Part shown: positions 21,440 through 34,455 of the stretch, one piece after another | How positions within the stretch are numbered: the first letter of the stretch is position 1 | Layout: the number at the start of each line of letters is the position of its first letter | Assembly: GCA_016647705.1 (NCBI GenBank) | Contig: CM028333.1 | Location: 25,910,243 to 25,974,242 of the forward strand | DNA length: 64,000 nt | From: Eucommia ulmoides | Taxonomy: Eukaryota; Streptophyta; Magnoliopsida; Garryales; Eucommiaceae | Direction of reading: 5' to 3' | The notes under the pieces: generated by a model | What the model saw: the letters and a program-made list of their open reading frames with translations, nothing else | The model's database searches: none | What the model was told of the DNA's origin: nothing | Made by a program: the position numbers and the translations under genes

Positions 21440-23653
21440 TATTGGCCCAAAGATCTACCCAAGAAATAGGTGAATTGGGTGGTTACAAAAATTTATACAA
21501 TTAATTCAAACATAATAACTAATTTCCCTAAATCGATTATTATCTTATTACGCGGCAGAAATATGTTTACCTAGATGCATACCCAAACAATCAGAAATAA
21601 AACAATGCAGTACACAATGATATATCTTGGTTCAGTAAGCTACTTTTACTTACATTCAATCCACCAAGCTCTATGGAGATTCTCAATCCACTAACACCAG
21701 ACTCTTTTCACAGGTAGGAACCAAACCCTTACAATTTTTTTACGGGTTGAAGACTAACCTAATTCTATTTTCAGGCTCAAAATCAAACCTTAACTATCCT
21801 GTTTTTCTTTTCTTACCAGGCTCAGAATCAACTATTACACATCTGATTCTTTTACAGGCTAAGAATCAACCTACCCCTATTACACTTATCATTTTCACAG
21901 TCTTAGGAATAATGTTTTCTCTCTTTAATTCTATTACAAAAAGAATCACAACCTAATCTTTTTAAGGAAAAAGACTAACCTAATATTTTTGCAAGCCAAA
22001 AATCAAACACTAATCATTTTCACGGGAAAAATATTGAAACCCTAGCTACCCTAATTAGACACCAACCCCAACATGTCTAATCTGCTCAAATTCACAAATA
22101 TGAAAAATAACAAGTTTCTTCCCACAACGAGCTTCTACTACTTCAATATAGATATACTCAATTAATATCTTGAATAATAACTACGTGATAGATACAATGT
22201 GAGACAAATAAATTTGATTATAAAAAAAGAAAAAAAAAAAGGGTATCACACAAGTAGCATGTAATCAGATTTCTTAATTAAAAAATCATTTAAAGATTTC
22301 AGGAATTAAGTTCAAAAACAATTTTTCTGATATCCCTTAACCAATCAATAAATTATATATAATATTTGAAAGCAATAATAGAACTTCCACATCTCACTGG
22401 GATTCACCGAAAACAAGAATGATTTCACAATAAGCAACGCAAACCGGTGACACAAACATGAGCTCTTTAGTTCAAGAACTTAAATAATAATCTCTCTTAG
22501 AAATCTTAGTGATAATCTTACTCTTAGAAATCTCAAAATTGATTGTTCTTGATGTTATTAAACTTAATTCTGCAGGTCTCTATTAATATATCTAGAACTA
22601 GACCTCCTACAGCTAGTTTTCAAAAAAAAATGTGTCATTAATTGACATTCCAAGACCCCATACATCCCATATATTCAAAATAGATATGTTCTATTAAAAA
22701 AATACTCTAGGGAAAATTCATTCGATCCATAAATCTTTTTCAATTCGAAATCCATTAAAATAGGAAGTATTAAAACTCTTTAATTGAAAAAATATTTAAT
22801 TAAATGGACCAATTAAATAGGTTTCCTTAAATATATCATATATATCTGAAGTACACCTAAATCCCTCAAAAACCTCTATTGGAATCATAAAAAACGAGAT
22901 GATTTGACCAAGAAACCAAATCAGTAAAAAATTTGACTGATTCCATAGGTTAACCGCCCTATTGCCTCAGTCGACCGTCCATTACCAACGGCCAAATCAG
23001 CCGTTGGCCTGCACCCAGTCGGTTGACTGACCCAACTCTGTTAGTTGACCGATTAGATCAGAGGATCATTTCCTTTACCCATTTTGGCCACCGTTTCCAT
23101 CGGTTGGTTGATTCCTTCTATCGGTTGACCGATTGGATCCAAATGTTTTCCATTCCAATTCTAAAACATACTCTTTTGGTTAGTTGATTGACCCCTTTTG
23201 CTGATTGGTCGAGCTGAACGAAAAACTTATCAATTTATGCTTTAAAACCCATTTTTCACTTAGGTTATTTACCAAAAACGTTTTACATATTGAGCACATA
23301 ATAAAACACATTGTAAGAACTTAAACTTATCACTTCTTACTAAGACACACATAAGATTAATTCATTTTAAGTGTCGTGCATGATCCTAATTTGGGTTGCA
23401 TTAAGAGGATATTGGTAAAGAGATGTTTTCACCAAGTTGTCTTCAATGTTTTTAAAACTCACCACATCTTTATCATTTTCATTTTGCACTCGTTACATTT
23501 TTCTTGACGATTCATCTTCAACGATTCATTTTCTTAATCAAATCTTTTTTCTCATTTCAACCTAATGAACTTTTAATCTGAAACCACTCAATAAAATTAT
23601 TAGTTCCATAAAACATCAACGTTTAATTGTTCATCAAACCATTAGATTCAACA
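21440..23653 (-). repeat. Full-length copia LTR, 5' LTR of copia D
   Basis: It is 2,214 bases long and runs on the minus strand from TGTTGAATC (23653) to ..GGGCCAATA (21440). It has the same order of blocks as the LTRs at 24924-27125, 41193-43228 and 53413-55686. Near 22930-23215 it carries a cluster of cggttgac(c) phrases, and near 22560-22860 AT-rich DNA that may hold the promoter. It is followed by a primer site on one side and by copia E internal sequence on the other. Copia E has no primer site or polypurine tract at that junction. Confidence 0.85.
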
Positions 23654-24923
23654 CATTGTAATCAATGTGATTTCTCATGTATTGAAAATATACTAGTAAA
23701 TTCATTTTTCATGAAGGATGAATAAGAAAAACTATAGTGAAGGTATTTATTAGTGAGAACTCAATCATTTTATCACATGATTGATAATACAAAAAATTAC
23801 TAAATTTCGTATTTAGATATCATTAACTTGCATATAAACATGTTTAAGATAATTATACGTGATTCTCAGAATCGCCACGCTACAGTTCTAAGACAATAAA
23901 TGAACACAAATTTAGTATATGTCTTAGAAACTCTTACTGACTTACCTAATTAATAAATTTAAATTGTGAAGGGTTAGATGTACCTCTGATGTCCTTGGGG
24001 ATGACTTTATTTATTACCTCATTTATATGAATATTGATTTGGATACATAATTTTTCTCAGTTTGTCTTTATGCTCCAAGCCTTGACTGTTTCCATTTGAT
24101 TCAATGACATTTTTCTTTGTACATGTCGCTTGTGGCTTCTTAATAATTTTCCACCTTGGATTTTGTACATCTTTTTTGTTTGTTCTTTTTGTTTCAATTC
24201 TATCATATGTAACTCTGCACAAGAATTTTGCATGTCGTTCTTCAGTATTCATCTCATTTTGGATCTACTTTTGTTAGAAACAAATTTAGGATCTTTGAAA
24301 GGACAAGATATTTTAAAATGTCCAACCTTATTACAACAATTACACCTCAACTTTGATCGGTCATTAAAGATACTAATATGATAAATAGCACGAGAGGTAG
24401 AGTATAAATCATTTATAAGAATAACTAATTTACATTCATGGACTTGTGTTAAATGATGTGACGATGAAGCATGTTCACTTCCATAGATCGCTTTAAAAGA
24501 CAATTGAACATTCTTAGGTTCACTTAATATACACTTGAGGTCTAATTTTGATTTTTAAAAATTTTTGTTTAGTAAATTAATATTTATTTCAAGATCTGAC
24601 CTTTGTTTGAAAACCATATTAAAATCCTTTTTGCAAAACTTTAGATTCATTTTCAATCAATTTGACTTTCAAAATTAATTTTTCATATTCAATTTTTGAA
24701 ATATCAAGATATGATTTTAAAACCTCATTTTCTTTTCCAAAAGTTCTAAAATAAAAACATATTCCTTTAAATCATTTCTATCATTTTTGAAAAAAATATT
24801 TTCATTTTCAAGACAATCTATATTAGAAAAGCAAATTATTTATTTCAAAAATAACATTTGAAAACTCCTTTGTTCCATAATAATTTCTATGCCCTGATGT
24901 ATTTTAGATTTTTGAAAAATATT
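23654..24923 (-). pseudogene. Copia E internal fragment: gag coiled coil and zinc knuckle, no pol
   Basis: Enclosed by two full LTRs, only about 1.27 kb of internal sequence remains. From 24923 down it reads coiled-coil gag (24560-24900, broken frames). It then reads an 84-codon ORF (24249-24503) with knuckle CNCCNKVGHFKISC, then Lys/Asn-rich sequence, then 3' non-coding DNA. There is no primer site after the LTR at 24924 and no polypurine tract before the LTR at 23653, so both ends of the internal region are deleted. The part at 23744-23870 aligns with the two flanks of the Helitron in copia D and lacks the Helitron. Confidence 0.7.
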
Positions 24924-27125
24924 TGTTAGCCTAAAGAGTTACCTAAGAAGAGGGTGAATTGGGTAGTTACCAAATTTAAACAATTAATTCCTTTAAAACT
25001 AGAAAATTAATTTTTCTAAATAGATTATTATCTTTATACACAATGGATATGTGTTTAATACTAAGTGCACACCCAAACATAAGATATAAAATAATTCAAT
25101 TCAACACAAAAATTTATCTTGGTTCGGCCAAGTTAGTCTTACCTACATCCAGTCTCCCAAGCTCTATGGAGATTCACAATCCACTAAACTCTTTGATTCC
25201 TTTACTAGTTAGAAACCAAACCCTTAAAATGATTTTTTTGTCTGCACAGAATCAATCTTTACAAATTACCATTTTCCCAAGTTAAGGATGAACCCTATCT
25301 TTTTACAAGGCTAAAGATTAACCTAACACTCTCTCACTTATCCTTTTCATAGGGAAGGATGAACCTTTACAATTCGCTCAAAAAAAAAAAAGAATAAAAG
25401 CCTAGTTCTTTTCAAGAGAAAAGAATAACCTAACATTTTTACCAATACAATGATCAAACCCAAATTTTTTCACAAGAAAAATATCAAAACCTAGCTACCC
25501 TGACTAGACATCGTTCCAAACGTGTCTAATCCACTCAAACTCACAAATACGAAAAAAATGCAAGTTTCTTCCTACAAGGAGCTTCTACTATCTCAATACG
25601 AATATGGTTAATTAATGGTCTGAATAATTACTATGTGATAGACACAATGTGAGGCAAATAAAATATGACTAATTAATAAAGTGGGTAGCACAAATTCAAC
25701 TCATAATCAGATGACCAGACAAAAATCATTTAAAAATATTTTCAGGGTTTTAAGTTCAAAACGGTTTTCTAAGCAATCCTAAACTAAGCAATCAATATCA
25801 ATATAAGTACAAATTTAAAGGTAGTAATTAATCTTGGATGGATCTCACCGAAAAAACACAGAATATAATGATGATATCGCAATTAGAAAACAAGTCGGTG
25901 ATGCCAAATAGCTAGCACTTTAGATCAAGAACTTGAATATAATCTCACGTAGAAATCTTAACAATAATATAACTCTTATAAAAGTTCAATGCTGATGTTT
26001 TTGATGTTCAACTCAATTCTATTTTAATAGGCAAATATCAAGCCTTCTAACGGCTAGTTTCACAAAGATATGCCACTTAATGACACTCTTAGATCCCATA
26101 TATGATAACCTTTCATTTCTGGTGTATTTCACTTAAAAATATGATTCAATTCTATCATATAAGTCCATAAAACCATTCTGAATTTAAAACCATAGAAATA
26201 GGAAGTATTAAACCATTTAAATAAGGAGAATCTCAAAATATATGGACTAAATCAATAGGGATAACAAAATAGGTTGATAATATCTCAATTAGGTTCAAAT
26301 ACCCCAAATTCCTCTCTTGGAATCATAAAAAATGGATAGTTTTTGACCAAGAGACCAAATCTCCTGAAATCTCAACAAACTCAGTCGGTTGACCGGGTCC
26401 CATAGGTCAGTTGATTGGCCTGTCCAGCTCTAGATTCAACCGTTGGCTTAAGGCCAATCGGTTGACTGATTACTTCGAATCGGTTGATTGATTGGATCAG
26501 TGTGATCCATTTTCCCTTTAATTTACTTACTAACTCAAATGGTGGAGCGACCCTTTTCATTTGGTTGACCGATTGGATAACTAAGCTTACTTCCTTTGCT
26601 AATTTAGCTCTTGTTACAAATGGTTGACTGACCAATTTCATTCAGTTGACCGACTGGATCAGTAACACCTCATTTTAACTCCAAAATGCAATGTTTGATT
26701 TGGTTGGCCGATTGTTTTTCTTGGTTAACCAAATTGATCTGAAAATTCAACTTTTTATACTTTAAACATATTTTTCAATTAGGTCAATTATTAATTTTAT
26801 TTCACATAAGGAGCACATACAATATCTCATTTTAATTTTGAAGTTATCACTTCTTATCATGGCACACATATAATTAACTTATTTAAAGTGTCATGTGTGA
26901 TCCTAATTCGGGTTATATTAAGAATATATAAGTAGAGAATTATTTTCACCTATATTCTTCAAGGTCTTCAAAACCCTTCACACATTCGTTACGTTTATCT
27001 TGCACCCTTTATATTTTTTCCGTAAGGTTTTTTTCTTAATAACATGCATGGAACTATAAATCTGAAACACTCAATAAAACCATTAGTTCCACAAACAATA
27101 TCTCATCAAAATCTTGGATTCAACA
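24924..27125 (-). repeat. Full-length copia LTR, 3' LTR of copia C
   Basis: It is 2,202 bases long and runs from TGTTGAATCC (27125) to ..AGGCTAACA (24924) on the minus strand. At 27126-27200 it is preceded by the purine-rich 3' end of copia C, so it served as that element's 3' LTR. On its other side it joins copia E gag directly. The cggttgac-type cluster lies at 26385-26740 and is the densest in the window. Confidence 0.85.
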
Positions 27126-27566
27126 ATCTCCCCATTTTTTATAATGACAATTAACTTTGACGTTTTCTTCAATAAAAAATATAACCACGCTCCTCCTAAA
27201 TCTGAGGACGGGTATTTAAACTTATCTAAGCATAAATATGAAAACATATGTGAACAATGATAAAGATATTCAGTATAATCTCAATTAAACAATGATAAAG
27301 ATATTATGTTTCTTGCTAGACTAAGAAACCATAACATTTCCTAAAAAGTGACATGACCCGCTTGTACTTTTACGCTCAACTTTGCATTCGACAAAATCAG
27401 TGTCGGAGTAACTAGTTAACTTAAAGTCACTCCTCCTAGGATACTATAATCCTAGGTCACTTGTCCCTTTCAAATTTCGAAAGATTTACTTGACCGCAAT
27501 TAAATGCAATTCTTTAGGACAAGACCAAAATCTAGCACACAAGCATACACTAAACATTATGTCAGG
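27126..27566 (-). pseudogene. Copia C: 3' end and RT/RNase H C-terminal part
   Basis: On the minus strand, 27566 to about 27300 translates to the end of the copia polyprotein, with a few stops: a piece reading DIMFSVCLCARFWSCPKE, then LKGTSDLGL, SYSDTDF (the RNase H 'YSDADFAG' site) and RKSTSG. This continues, in frame, the fragment ending at 32692. From 27290 to 27126 come AT-rich DNA and a polypurine tract next to the LTR. Stops include one in place of the Trp of the 'LGLWYP' motif. The gene is dead. Confidence 0.85.
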
Positions 27567-29148
27567 TGTACGGCGAGGGATTCGATCCTCACGTATTAAC
27601 TACTCACAAGTGTACGAGGTCAAAGTTTTAGTGTGATCGTGAAAGATCGGGTTATCAAATCCACAGGGATTAGTGTCATTACTATCGAGTATCACGTTTG
27701 TCATGACCTAACTTTATCTAGGAGACCAAAAAAATAAAATAATTAATTAAACTAAACTAATATAACCTAAATTATCTATACAAATATACTAATACGTTTT
27801 AGGGGAAAGAATTGCCTAGGGATTAATGTGTTTACAAATACGTGTTTGATCTCGATTTACTCACGTTTATGGTGTTCGACCTATTTGACAATCTTGGTTC
27901 GTAAACTCCACCGCCACCTCTCCTGAGTGTAAGACTGGGGAATACATGACTTCTAGTCAACGAAGAAGTCCCCATCAATGTCTTAATGACCTTAAGTCCT
28001 GTGAGTGTCACCCAGCGTCATTGATTCCACACAATCCAACTCCCGACCGGGTCATTGGATCGTCGTGTTGTGTTTACCCTATCGATAATATCAATTCTAA
28101 AACTCCACCGTCACCTTTCCTGAGTGTTAGATGGGGGAATACATTACCTTGAGTCAACGAAGAAGTCCCTCTTAACGTCTTAACGACCCTAGGTCATGTG
28201 AGTCTTACCCCAACGTCATTGATTGTCCACAATCCTAACCCCGACCAGGTTATTGGATCATGGCATTTGTTTACCCTAATCTGAATCTGAGGTTTGTCAA
28301 ACCTCGTATTCTCCATTTATCTATCTAAGCATGATAAAGAAATAATACGATAAACAAAATCAAACTACAAAGAACAAACATAAACGCAACACCGAAATCA
28401 TCTAAACACATATTTATAAATATATCGTTAATCCTTATACAATCTATATTTAACTCGTGGTCATAACTGTGTGAACATTGAAATCGAGCTAAACATGCTC
28501 ACAAAATCCTAAGTTAAAGAAATAAGGGAAGAAATAGAAGAACTTAGCCTCATCCAAAGATTTGTCGCTAAGAACATTCAACGATCGCTTCGCCATCTTC
28601 CTCCACCTCGACATGTAAGCTTTCCCTCTAAAACTCCTAAATCCAACCCTAAGTATAGCTAAGGGGCTCTAGTAGCCGGAGGGTGCAAGAGGATAGGGTA
28701 TTTATAAGAAAAATATCTCAAAAATATCTAAAAAATATCTTAGGCTATGTAGAGGTCACCGCCGCGGTGGTGAGTAGGTCGGTTAGTTGATCGCCTAGGC
28801 GGTGAAGACAGTAGTGGACTTGGTTGACATCCTGCATCTCCAGCCCCGCGACAGTGGATGTTCAGTAAGGTAAGTCAGTCTCTGCATTTTCACTGCTGCG
28901 GCAAAGGTTTGGACGCCACGGCGGTGGGCTTCTTCCATAATATTGCCTCCGAGCTTGTTTTTCCACCGTTCTTCGATCGGTTTTGGTTCGATCTTATCGT
29001 TTTCGCTTCAATTTTCTGTCTTTTTTCCTATACACCTGATTTATACAAAAAGAATAAAAACTAATTACAACATAATAAAATAAATATAAAAACTACTCTA
29101 AAACTAACAAAACCGGTTTTGAAATATGTAGGTAGATCACACTTATCA
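27567..29148 (-). repeat. 3' LTR of the first Athila-like element
   Basis: It is 1,582 bases long and colinear with the LTR at 31137-32691 over its whole length, apart from small indels. It contains the 'cctctcccgagtg' blocks, and near 28745-28935 several gc-rich phrases around caccgccgcggtgg. The divergence between the two LTRs is visible by eye, so the insertion is not very recent. Confidence 0.88.
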
Positions 29149-31136
29149 AATACCCCCAAACTTGGAATTTTGCTAGTACTCGAGCAAAACACACACACGA
29201 AAATGAAAAACACAACTGAATTAAATAAAAAACAACTTAAAAACAATCTAAACATAACGACATGCGAGTTTTGACTTCTTCTAATGGCCAATTTATTTTT
29301 TACTCAAGAACCGCTAGTCATACCGAGTTCAGGCGGTAAAACACATCATGTGGTAATCTAGAATTTTGATATACAATAATGGTGAACGCTATTCTAGATC
29401 CTGTTAACGTGTTAGTGCGAGACTTAATAATATGGCTATACAATGACTGGATTAGATTATCCCCCAACGAAACTCATGACTTAAACCATGAAGGACTAGG
29501 ATTTCTATACGCCTGATTGGGGTCCACTCTCCACTAATGTAGGTTGAGTAGTTCATAAAGATCTGAAGGAATTGGTTCAGTTTTGGAATATTTGGCCAAG
29601 GGTAATTTGGAGTAGAAAATGGGTTGACGTTGTTAACTTAATGTTACCCAAGGCTCAACGTTTGACACATTCACTCTCAAATTCCCATAGATAAATTGGA
29701 AACAATCCCGAACAAATATTTAATACCAACGTACTCACTTGTAAAAAGCAAATGAAATTAAACTTATATTTACATATGTTTTTTTTTTTAACTTACCGCA
29801 CCCCCAAACTTATTCGATTAGTATGATTTCACGGGTATGGTTAAAACAAAAGAAAAACGACAAGTGAGTACTCAAATACCGAACCAATCCGAAGTTCACC
29901 TTAAACCCAACCGCTTACATCAAGAAGCATTTGCAACTGCTAACTTAATTCACTCAAATGTGCCTTTAAATTCAGCGATTAAGGTTTGGAAAAAGATCAA
30001 CTGGCCAACGTATTTGTTTACGTGTTCAGAATTGAATTTGTTTTTAAGATTCGACAGGGTAACGAGGGATAATGATGTAACAAAGTAGGCTTAAAAAGGC
30101 TCAAGCGATAAAGAGAATACCTAAATTACGTCTCCTGAACTACCTCGCCTAGGATTTTGCCTCAAGCTTCCCCTCAATCAAGTTCTAGAATCCTTAATGT
30201 GTCATGAATTTGGCTAATCGATAATCGGCCTCAAATAAATTGAATAACTATACATTGAGGCTATGTGTTCATGCAAATTAGGATCTACAATATTTTTTAC
30301 CAAAACGCATAGTCAAGCACACAGAACACACATGCATGGATATTATCCTTGACTTCAAAAACAACTAGGGGGTAATATCATCATCGAGTAACAGCCTAGA
30401 TGAACACAAAACTTATCATGCAACAACAACACAAACATAAACACATTCTAACCTAAACAAACATGTAATACAAGAAAAACAGTAAAACATACTAATATCG
30501 TACACATCACTTCTGAACTGAAAACGGATAGTGTCCTCAGTGAACCCAATCATTATTCTCAACATATGAAATTAAAGCATGCTGACGAAGGGGGTTTAGA
30601 ACACGTACCTAGGAGGCGAGAAAATCTTGCCTTCGAATAAATTTAGCTGTGACGGATTTAATTTATTTGACCTTGGGTTGCCTCCCAAGAAGTGCGTGGT
30701 TTAATGTTCTTGGCTGACACATGCCCTCAAAACTGGCAAGGTTTTTTTTTGTTCAGCTCGATCTTTTAACGAAACTCCTCATCGGCTTATGTGCGTGGCC
30801 CCTCACAATAAACGACTCAGAATCCTATTGAAAGGGATGCATCAATACCTGTTGATCTAACATCTCCAGGTACCCTGCATAAGAAACAAAAACAAAACTA
30901 CAAACAAAAATTATATACAAAAGAAATGCCTAAAGTAAAATTGGGTTATTTACTCACAATATCAATAATAACGAACAAAACAACCACCGGCAATCATTAC
31001 CAAAAACTTGGTAGCGATCGCTGAAAACTGAATTCGCTTAACGACCAATCCCCGATAACGACACCAAAAACTTGGTGGACGTTGTCTGAAACTGATTATG
31101 GCAACAACCAATTCCCGGCAATGGCACCAAAATACG
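29149..31136 (-). other. Interior of the first Athila-like element, non-coding
   Basis: No recognised protein is encoded. It holds a block matching 46360-46470 of the other Athila-like element ('gggaggcaacccaagg' on the minus strand, common in Athila 3' parts), a hairpin-like ggaggcgaga..tcttgccttc segment at 30612-30634, and a region of repeated primer-site-like phrases at 30983-31130. The + strand ORF at 29837-30088 is not conserved in the sister element and is probably chance. Confidence 0.7.
30983..31130 (-). repeat. Three primer-site-like repeats next to the Athila-like 5' LTR
   Basis: Three phrases of the form '(c)caa..ccc(c)ggcaat/cgataac..accaaaaacttgg' occur about 60 bases apart, ending at about 31018, 31074 and 31130. 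The last is the primer-binding site beside the LTR. The other two are diverged copies placed further inside the element. Confidence 0.65.
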
Positions 31137-32691
31137 TGTACGGTGAGGGATTCGGTCCTCACGTATTGACTACTTGCAAGTGTACGAGGTCAAACTTTTA
31201 GCATAGTGTGATCGTGAAAGATTGGGTTATCGTTTCCACAGGGATTAGTGTCGTTACTATCGAGTACCGCGTTTTTCATGATCTAACTTTATCTAGGTGA
31301 CAAAAAATGTAAATAATTAATTAAACTAAACTAATGTAACCTAAATTATCTATATTAATATACTAATACGTTTTAGGGGAAATAATTTCCTAGGGATTAA
31401 TGTGTTTACAAATACATGTTCGATCTCGATTTACTCACGTTTATGATGTTCGACCTATTTGACAATCTAGGTTCTTAAATTCCATTGCCACCTCTCCCGA
31501 GTGTAAGACGGGGGAATACATGACTTCGAGTCAATAAAGAAGTCTCCCTCAACGTCTTAACGACCCTAGGTCTCGTGAGTCTCACTCAGCGTCATTGATT
31601 GCACACAATCTAACTCCTGACCGGGTCATTGGATCGTCGTGTTGTTTTTACCCTATCGACAATCTTGTTTCTAAAACTCCACTGCCACCTCTCTCGAGTG
31701 TAAGACGGGGGAATATATTACTTCAAGTCAACGAAGAAGTCCTCCTCAACGTCTTAACGACCCTAGGTCATGTGAGTCTTGCCCCAACGTCATTAATTGT
31801 CCACAATACTAACCCCGATTGGGTTATTGGATCGTGGCGTTTATTTACCCTAATCCAAATCTGGGGTTTGTCAAACCCCGTATTCTCCATTTATCTATCT
31901 AAGTATGAAAAACAAACAATACGATAAACAAAATCAAACTACAAAGAACAAACATAAATGCAACACCGAAATCATCCAAACACATATTTATAAATATATC
32001 GTTAATCCCTATACAATCCATATTTAAGTCATGGTCATAACCATATGAACATTGAAATCAAGCTAAACATTCTCACAAAATCGTAAGTTAAAGAAATAAG
32101 GAAAGAAATCGAAGAACTTAGCCTCGTCCGAAGATTTGTCACTAAGAACGTTCAACGATCGCTTTGTTGTCTTCCTCCACCTTGGGATGTGAGCTCTCCC
32201 TCTAAAACTCCTAAATCTAACCCTAAGTATAGCCCAAGGGGATCTAGTAGCCCGAGGGTGCAAGAGGAGAGAAGAGGAGAGGGTATTTATAAGCAAAATA
32301 TCTCAAAAATATCTTAGGCTATGCAGAGGTCACCACCACGGCAGTGAGTAGGTCGGTTAGTTGATTGCCTACGCGGTGGACTTGGTTGACATCCTATATC
32401 TCCAGCGCCGTGGCGGTGGATGTTTAGCAAGGTAAGTCAATCTCTGCATTTTCACCGCCACGGCGGTGGACTTCTTTCACAATATTGTCTCCGAGCTTGT
32501 TTTTCCACTGTTCTTCGACCGTTTTTGGTTCGATCTCATCATTTTTGCTCTATTTTCCTATCTTCTTACCCCACACACTTGATTTTTACAAAAAGAATAA
32601 AAACTAATTAAAACATAATAAAATAAATATAAAAACTACTCTAAAACTAACAAAACCAGTTTGAAAATGTGTAGGTAGATCACACCTATCA
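31137..32691 (-). repeat. 5' LTR of the first Athila-like element
   Basis: It is 1,555 bases long. On the minus strand it starts TGATAGGTGTGATC and ends CCTCACCGTACA, followed 7 bases later by the primer site. It lacks about 30 bases relative to the 3' copy near 28805 and 28905. GC-rich palindromic phrases recur at 32328-32475. Confidence 0.88.
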
Positions 32692-32957
32692 TCAGGCCTA
32701 CTAGCAGTAAGATAAAACAAACTACCAATCATATTTCGATACATTTTCTCATTTACGTGTTTGCTTGTATTGTCCTTGTCTATTTTAGTAACTGTTGCCA
32801 TGAGAGTTTTGTACTCTTTAGCACCATCCAAGCCATACTTTTTTAGTAGTGTACTTGGCTTGATTAATGAAAATCCCTTATTTGGTTTACTTGATTAGCA
32901 ACTTGAGAAAGAAGGATAACTCTCCCATTATACTCATTTCAAATTCATCCTGCATAA
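32692..32957 (-). pseudogene. Copia C: middle RT fragment between two insertions
   Basis: The minus strand encodes the copia RT C-terminal region: GELSFFLKL-like residues near 32900, then TKIDKDNTSKHVNEKMYRN and GSLFYLTASRP. The last phrase is split by the Athila-like insertion and continues at 27566 as D-I-M-F. At the other end QDEFEM follows on from the FVKIM of the fragment at 34461. One frame with stops is shared by the three fragments. Confidence 0.85.
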
Positions 32958-34455
32958 TGATGGCCACTAATTTAAGCGTTGCCACTTTCACCGCAAGCGT
33001 ACGGATCAAGTTTTAGTATAATGGACCTTTCGGTTGGGTATCGTATCCATATGGATTGGTTGAGATTACTATCGAGTACCGCGATTGTCATAACCCGACT
33101 TTATCTAGGCAACCAAAATGGTATTTATAATTTAATACTAATACTAAAATACTAATTTAACTATTTTGAGAGAATAGGTTGTCTAAGGATTAGTTTCGTT
33201 TACGAATACGTGTTCGATCTTGTTTTAGTTTATATTAATGACGTTCGACTTATATGACAATCTCAGTTCGTAAACTCCTTCGCCACCTCTCCCGAGTGTA
33301 AGACGTGGGAATATACGACTTTGTGTTAACAAAGAAGTCCTCATCAACGTCTTAATGACCCTAGGCCGTGTGAGTCTTGCCCCAACGTCATTGATTGCAC
33401 ACAATCCAACTCCCTCTCAGGTTGTTGAATCGTCGCGTTGTGTTTACCCTATCAACAATCTCAGTTCTTAAACTTTCCCGTCACTTCTCCTAAGTATAAT
33501 ATAAGGGAATATGTGACTTAGCGTCAACGCCGAAGTCCCCCTCAACATCTTAACGACTCTAGGTCACGTGAGTCTTGCCTCAATCTAATCGATTGTCTAC
33601 AATCCAACTCCCGACCGGGTTGTTGGATCGTGGCGTTCATTTATTCTAGTCCGAATCCAGGATTTATCAAAACCCATATTCTCATAACATCATTCTCATA
33701 ACATGATAAACAAAAAATATGGCACACACAATCAAAATAACAAAGAACATCCACAAACAAAACATAAACTCAATTAAACAACCTATTCATAAATTATATT
33801 AATAATCCTTAAACAACCTATGTTTGGCCAATGGCCATAACCATGTATACAATGTAAAATGGCATAAACATACTCAACAACTACCAAAATGAAGAAAAGA
33901 AAGAGGAAAAATGAGCGACTTAGCCTATATCTGAAGAATTGGCGCTAGAACTATTGAATGATCGCTTCCCTCTTCATCTTCCACCTTGGGTTGAGAGCAC
34001 TCCCTCAAAAATCTCTTAAACTCACCCTAAAATATATCCTAAGGGGTGGGGGAGAGGTGATTTCACCGGAAGAGAGGAGAAGAGGAAGGGTTTAAGGTTC
34101 TCCTAGGAAGTGGAGAAGGTAGTGGACTTGGTGACATCTTGCATTGTCACCGCGTGGCTGTGGATCTCAGCGCTGCGACGATGGACGTTTAGCAAGAATT
34201 GGTGCACTCTGTATCTTCATCACTGCGGCGGAGGTCTAGATGCTATGGCGGTGGGCTTCTTTCCCAATATTGCCTCCTTGCTTGTTTTCCCACCGTTCTC
34301 GATACGATTTGATCGTTTATGCTCCGATTTCATACCTTATCACCCCACACACTTATATTAATACAAAAAAATAAAAACATATTAAAAATGTAATAAACGT
34401 ACTTGAAAACTTACAATATTTGATTTGGAAATAGATAGGTAATTTACACCTATCA
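32958..34455 (-). repeat. Athila-like solo LTR with TSD cataa
   Basis: It is 1,498 bases long, starts TG and ends CA. It is flanked by cataa at 32953-32957 and 34456-34460. It aligns in order with the LTRs of the element at 43506-48908, including 'tttcaccgcaagcgtacgg', 'gactttatctaggcaacc', 'cctctcccgagtgtaagac' and the terminal 'acacctatca'. Only one LTR and no interior are present, which points to LTR-LTR recombination after insertion. It lies in the copia C RT. Confidence 0.9.

Larger units (their letters stand above)
27567..32691 (-). mobile_element. Athila-like Ty3 element, non-autonomous, complete with TSD
   Basis: The element is 5,125 bases with LTRs at 31137-32691 (5') and 27567-29148 (3'), both TG..CA. 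A 5 bp target duplication, tcagg, lies at 27562-27566 and 32692-32696. On the minus strand the internal region starts with a primer site of tRNA-Asp type (tggtgccattgccgggaat, 31111-31129). It ends with a purine tract ccaagtttgggggta just before the 3' LTR. The 2 kb interior has no gag or pol; the longest ORFs are about 80 codons with no recognised domain. These signals are typical of Athila-like elements, so it must have been mobilised by a partner. It sits inside copia C RT. Confidence 0.92.

Noticed and set aside
29837..30088. An 83-codon ORF in the Athila-like interior
   Set aside because: It is on the opposite strand to the element, the sister element has no matching open frame, and no domain is visible.
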